A stretch of DNA of 7,839 nt, from the NCBI GenBank assembly GCA_900541475.1, contig UQJV01000060.1, positions 1 through 7,839 on the forward strand, in the 5' to 3' direction. Source of the DNA: an uncultured Collinsella sp. (lineage in GTDB: Bacteria > Actinomycetota > Coriobacteriia > Coriobacteriales > Coriobacteriaceae). Made by a program: the position numbers and the translations under genes. Positions within the stretch are counted from its first letter, which is position 1. Every line of letters begins with the position of its first letter. The notes beneath the pieces were generated by a model. The model made no database searches and had not been told where the DNA came from. It was given only the letters and a program-made list of their open reading frames with translations. Shown piece after piece: positions 7,097 through 7,839 of the stretch.

Positions 7097-7729
7097 CTAC
7101 ATACCCGCGAGACCTCGGGCGGCGGTGGCGCACATAAACGCCAAGGCCAGAATCACGAGTGAACCGGCGATATCTGCCACCACGCCCGTAAAACGGCGCT
7201 CAAATAGCCAGCTCTCAAAGTGCGGGGCAACGTTGCGCCAAACACGCCACAACAAGATACCCATGCCGATGACGCCGGGAATATTGAGTAGCAAGATCTC
7301 GGAGCACAAGAGGCCAATCAGGTTTCCGGCGGCAAAGCCCGCATCGCCCTCGCAGTATTTGCGATAAATCATGTACAGCATGTACGCCACAAACGGCTGC
7401 AGACACGCAGAGATAAACGTAACCACCATCGAGGGATCCTGAGAAAAGACATCGGTGAGCTTATCCACGCTCGTGGCATCCTTAGAGGCCAGGAACAGAC
7501 CAATAACTACCACAGGCACCACGCCCAAAATAACCTCGACCATCGTGAACAGCTTGGCGGTCAAGTCCTCACTCGCCGAATTCAAATGGGGCGCCCACTC
7601 AGGATGAGCATGCGCACCGACCTTCTTGTCCCTCTCGGTACGATCGGCCTTTTTGCCCTCAGGAACCCGACGACCAGGATCCTTGCGAGTCCCCGCCGCA
7701 GCCACCCGAGCCCGAGATTTCTTACCCAT
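7097..7729 (-). CDS. Multi-pass membrane protein with basic N-terminal tail, function unknown
   Basis: 210-residue protein I do not recognise. Residues 1-48 are hydrophilic and very rich in Lys and Arg (for example EGKKADRTERDKK), probably disordered and cytoplasmic. About four membrane segments follow at 61-81, 100-122, 136-162 (long, with a central LLNIPGVIG) and 182-205. There is no signal peptide, no catalytic motif and no domain I can name. The start at 7729 was chosen because GGGG lies 9 bases upstream; in-frame ATG codons further up have no ribosome site and would add hydrophobic residues before the basic tail. The gene is bounded upstream by what looks like the terminator of a neighbour beyond the window and downstream by a terminator at 6887-6914, so it is probably a single-gene transcript. 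No clear promoter was found in 7730-7821. Confidence 0.8.
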   Translation of the reverse strand: MGKKSRARVAAAGTRKDPGRRVPEGKKADRTERDKKVGAHAHPEWAPHLNSASEDLTAKLFTMVEVILGVVPVVVIGLFLASKDATSVDKLTDVFSQDPSMVVTFISACLQPFVAYMLYMIYRKYCEGDAGFAAGNLIGLLCSEILLLNIPGVIGMGILLWRVWRNVAPHFESWLFERRFTGVVADIAGSLVILALAFMCATAARGLAGM

Positions 7730-7821
7730 ACAAAAACACCCCATCAGGTAGTAGATAAACAAAAAGCCGCTACCCAGTGTACCCCACCCATGAACGGTGC
7801 CGTCCCAACCAGTCCCCCTAC

Positions 7822-7839
7822 AAAAACGTGCCGCCCCAA
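7822..7839 (-). terminator. Partial terminator of a gene beyond the right edge
   Basis: GTGCCGCCCC at 7828-7837 (plus strand) equals one arm of the terminator stem at 6892-6901. On the minus strand it reads GGGGCGGCAC, then G and TTTTT (7822-7826), the 3' half of a terminator whose other arm lies outside the window. It implies a minus-strand gene ending just past position 7839. Confidence 0.6.

Noticed and set aside
7045..7130. Resemblance of the plus strand to a cobalamin-type riboswitch or RNase P RNA
   Set aside because: Only short scattered similarities are present, the characteristic conserved boxes are missing, and the right part is coding sequence on the minus strand.
6822..7133. 103-codon minus-strand frame across the palindrome
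   Set aside because: It runs through the terminator and the palindrome, has no ribosome site and gives an Arg/Pro-rich translation typical of non-coding GC-rich DNA.

Overview
The window looks like chromosomal DNA of a high-GC Gram-positive bacterium. The best guess is class Coriobacteriia, Collinsella or a close relative. This rests on GC-rich wobble use in the housekeeping genes, purine-rich Shine-Dalgarno sites, and a sortase-anchored surface protein built from Listeria-Bacteroides (InlB B-type) repeats. The genus is an inference from overall resemblance and was not checked by a search. All six genes I can support lie on the minus strand, so transcription runs from the right edge to the left.

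In transcription order: (1) 7729-7097, a multi-pass membrane protein of unknown function with a very basic N-terminus. It is followed by a 463-base gene-free stretch holding a 7-bp hairpin, an 86-bp near-perfect palindrome and a strong intrinsic terminator. (2) 6633-6211, a small single-span membrane protein of unknown function. (3) 6088-4733, an RmuC-family protein, closed by a strong terminator. (4) 4609-2807, a complete multidrug-type ABC exporter half-transporter with permease and ATPase fused. (5) 2743-2078, endonuclease III (nth), 63 bases behind the ABC gene and possibly on the same transcript. (6) 1921-146, a secreted, cell-wall-anchored protein with six InlB-type repeats and an LPTTG sorting signal, closed by a terminator.

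The genes do not form one obvious pathway. RmuC and Nth both belong to DNA maintenance, but a terminator and the transporter gene separate them. The surface protein has its own regulatory region (1922-2077) with a consensus -10 box, a 12-bp palindrome near -35, an AT-rich block of TTTGCAAA-centred sites, and a possible hairpin around its ribosome-binding site. Its expression is therefore probably controlled.

I see no CRISPR array, transposase, phage gene, tRNA, rRNA or recognisable defence system, and no clear new multi-gene system. The least explained parts are the palindrome/hairpin cluster at 6887-7079, the control region of the surface protein, and the two membrane proteins of unknown function at the right.
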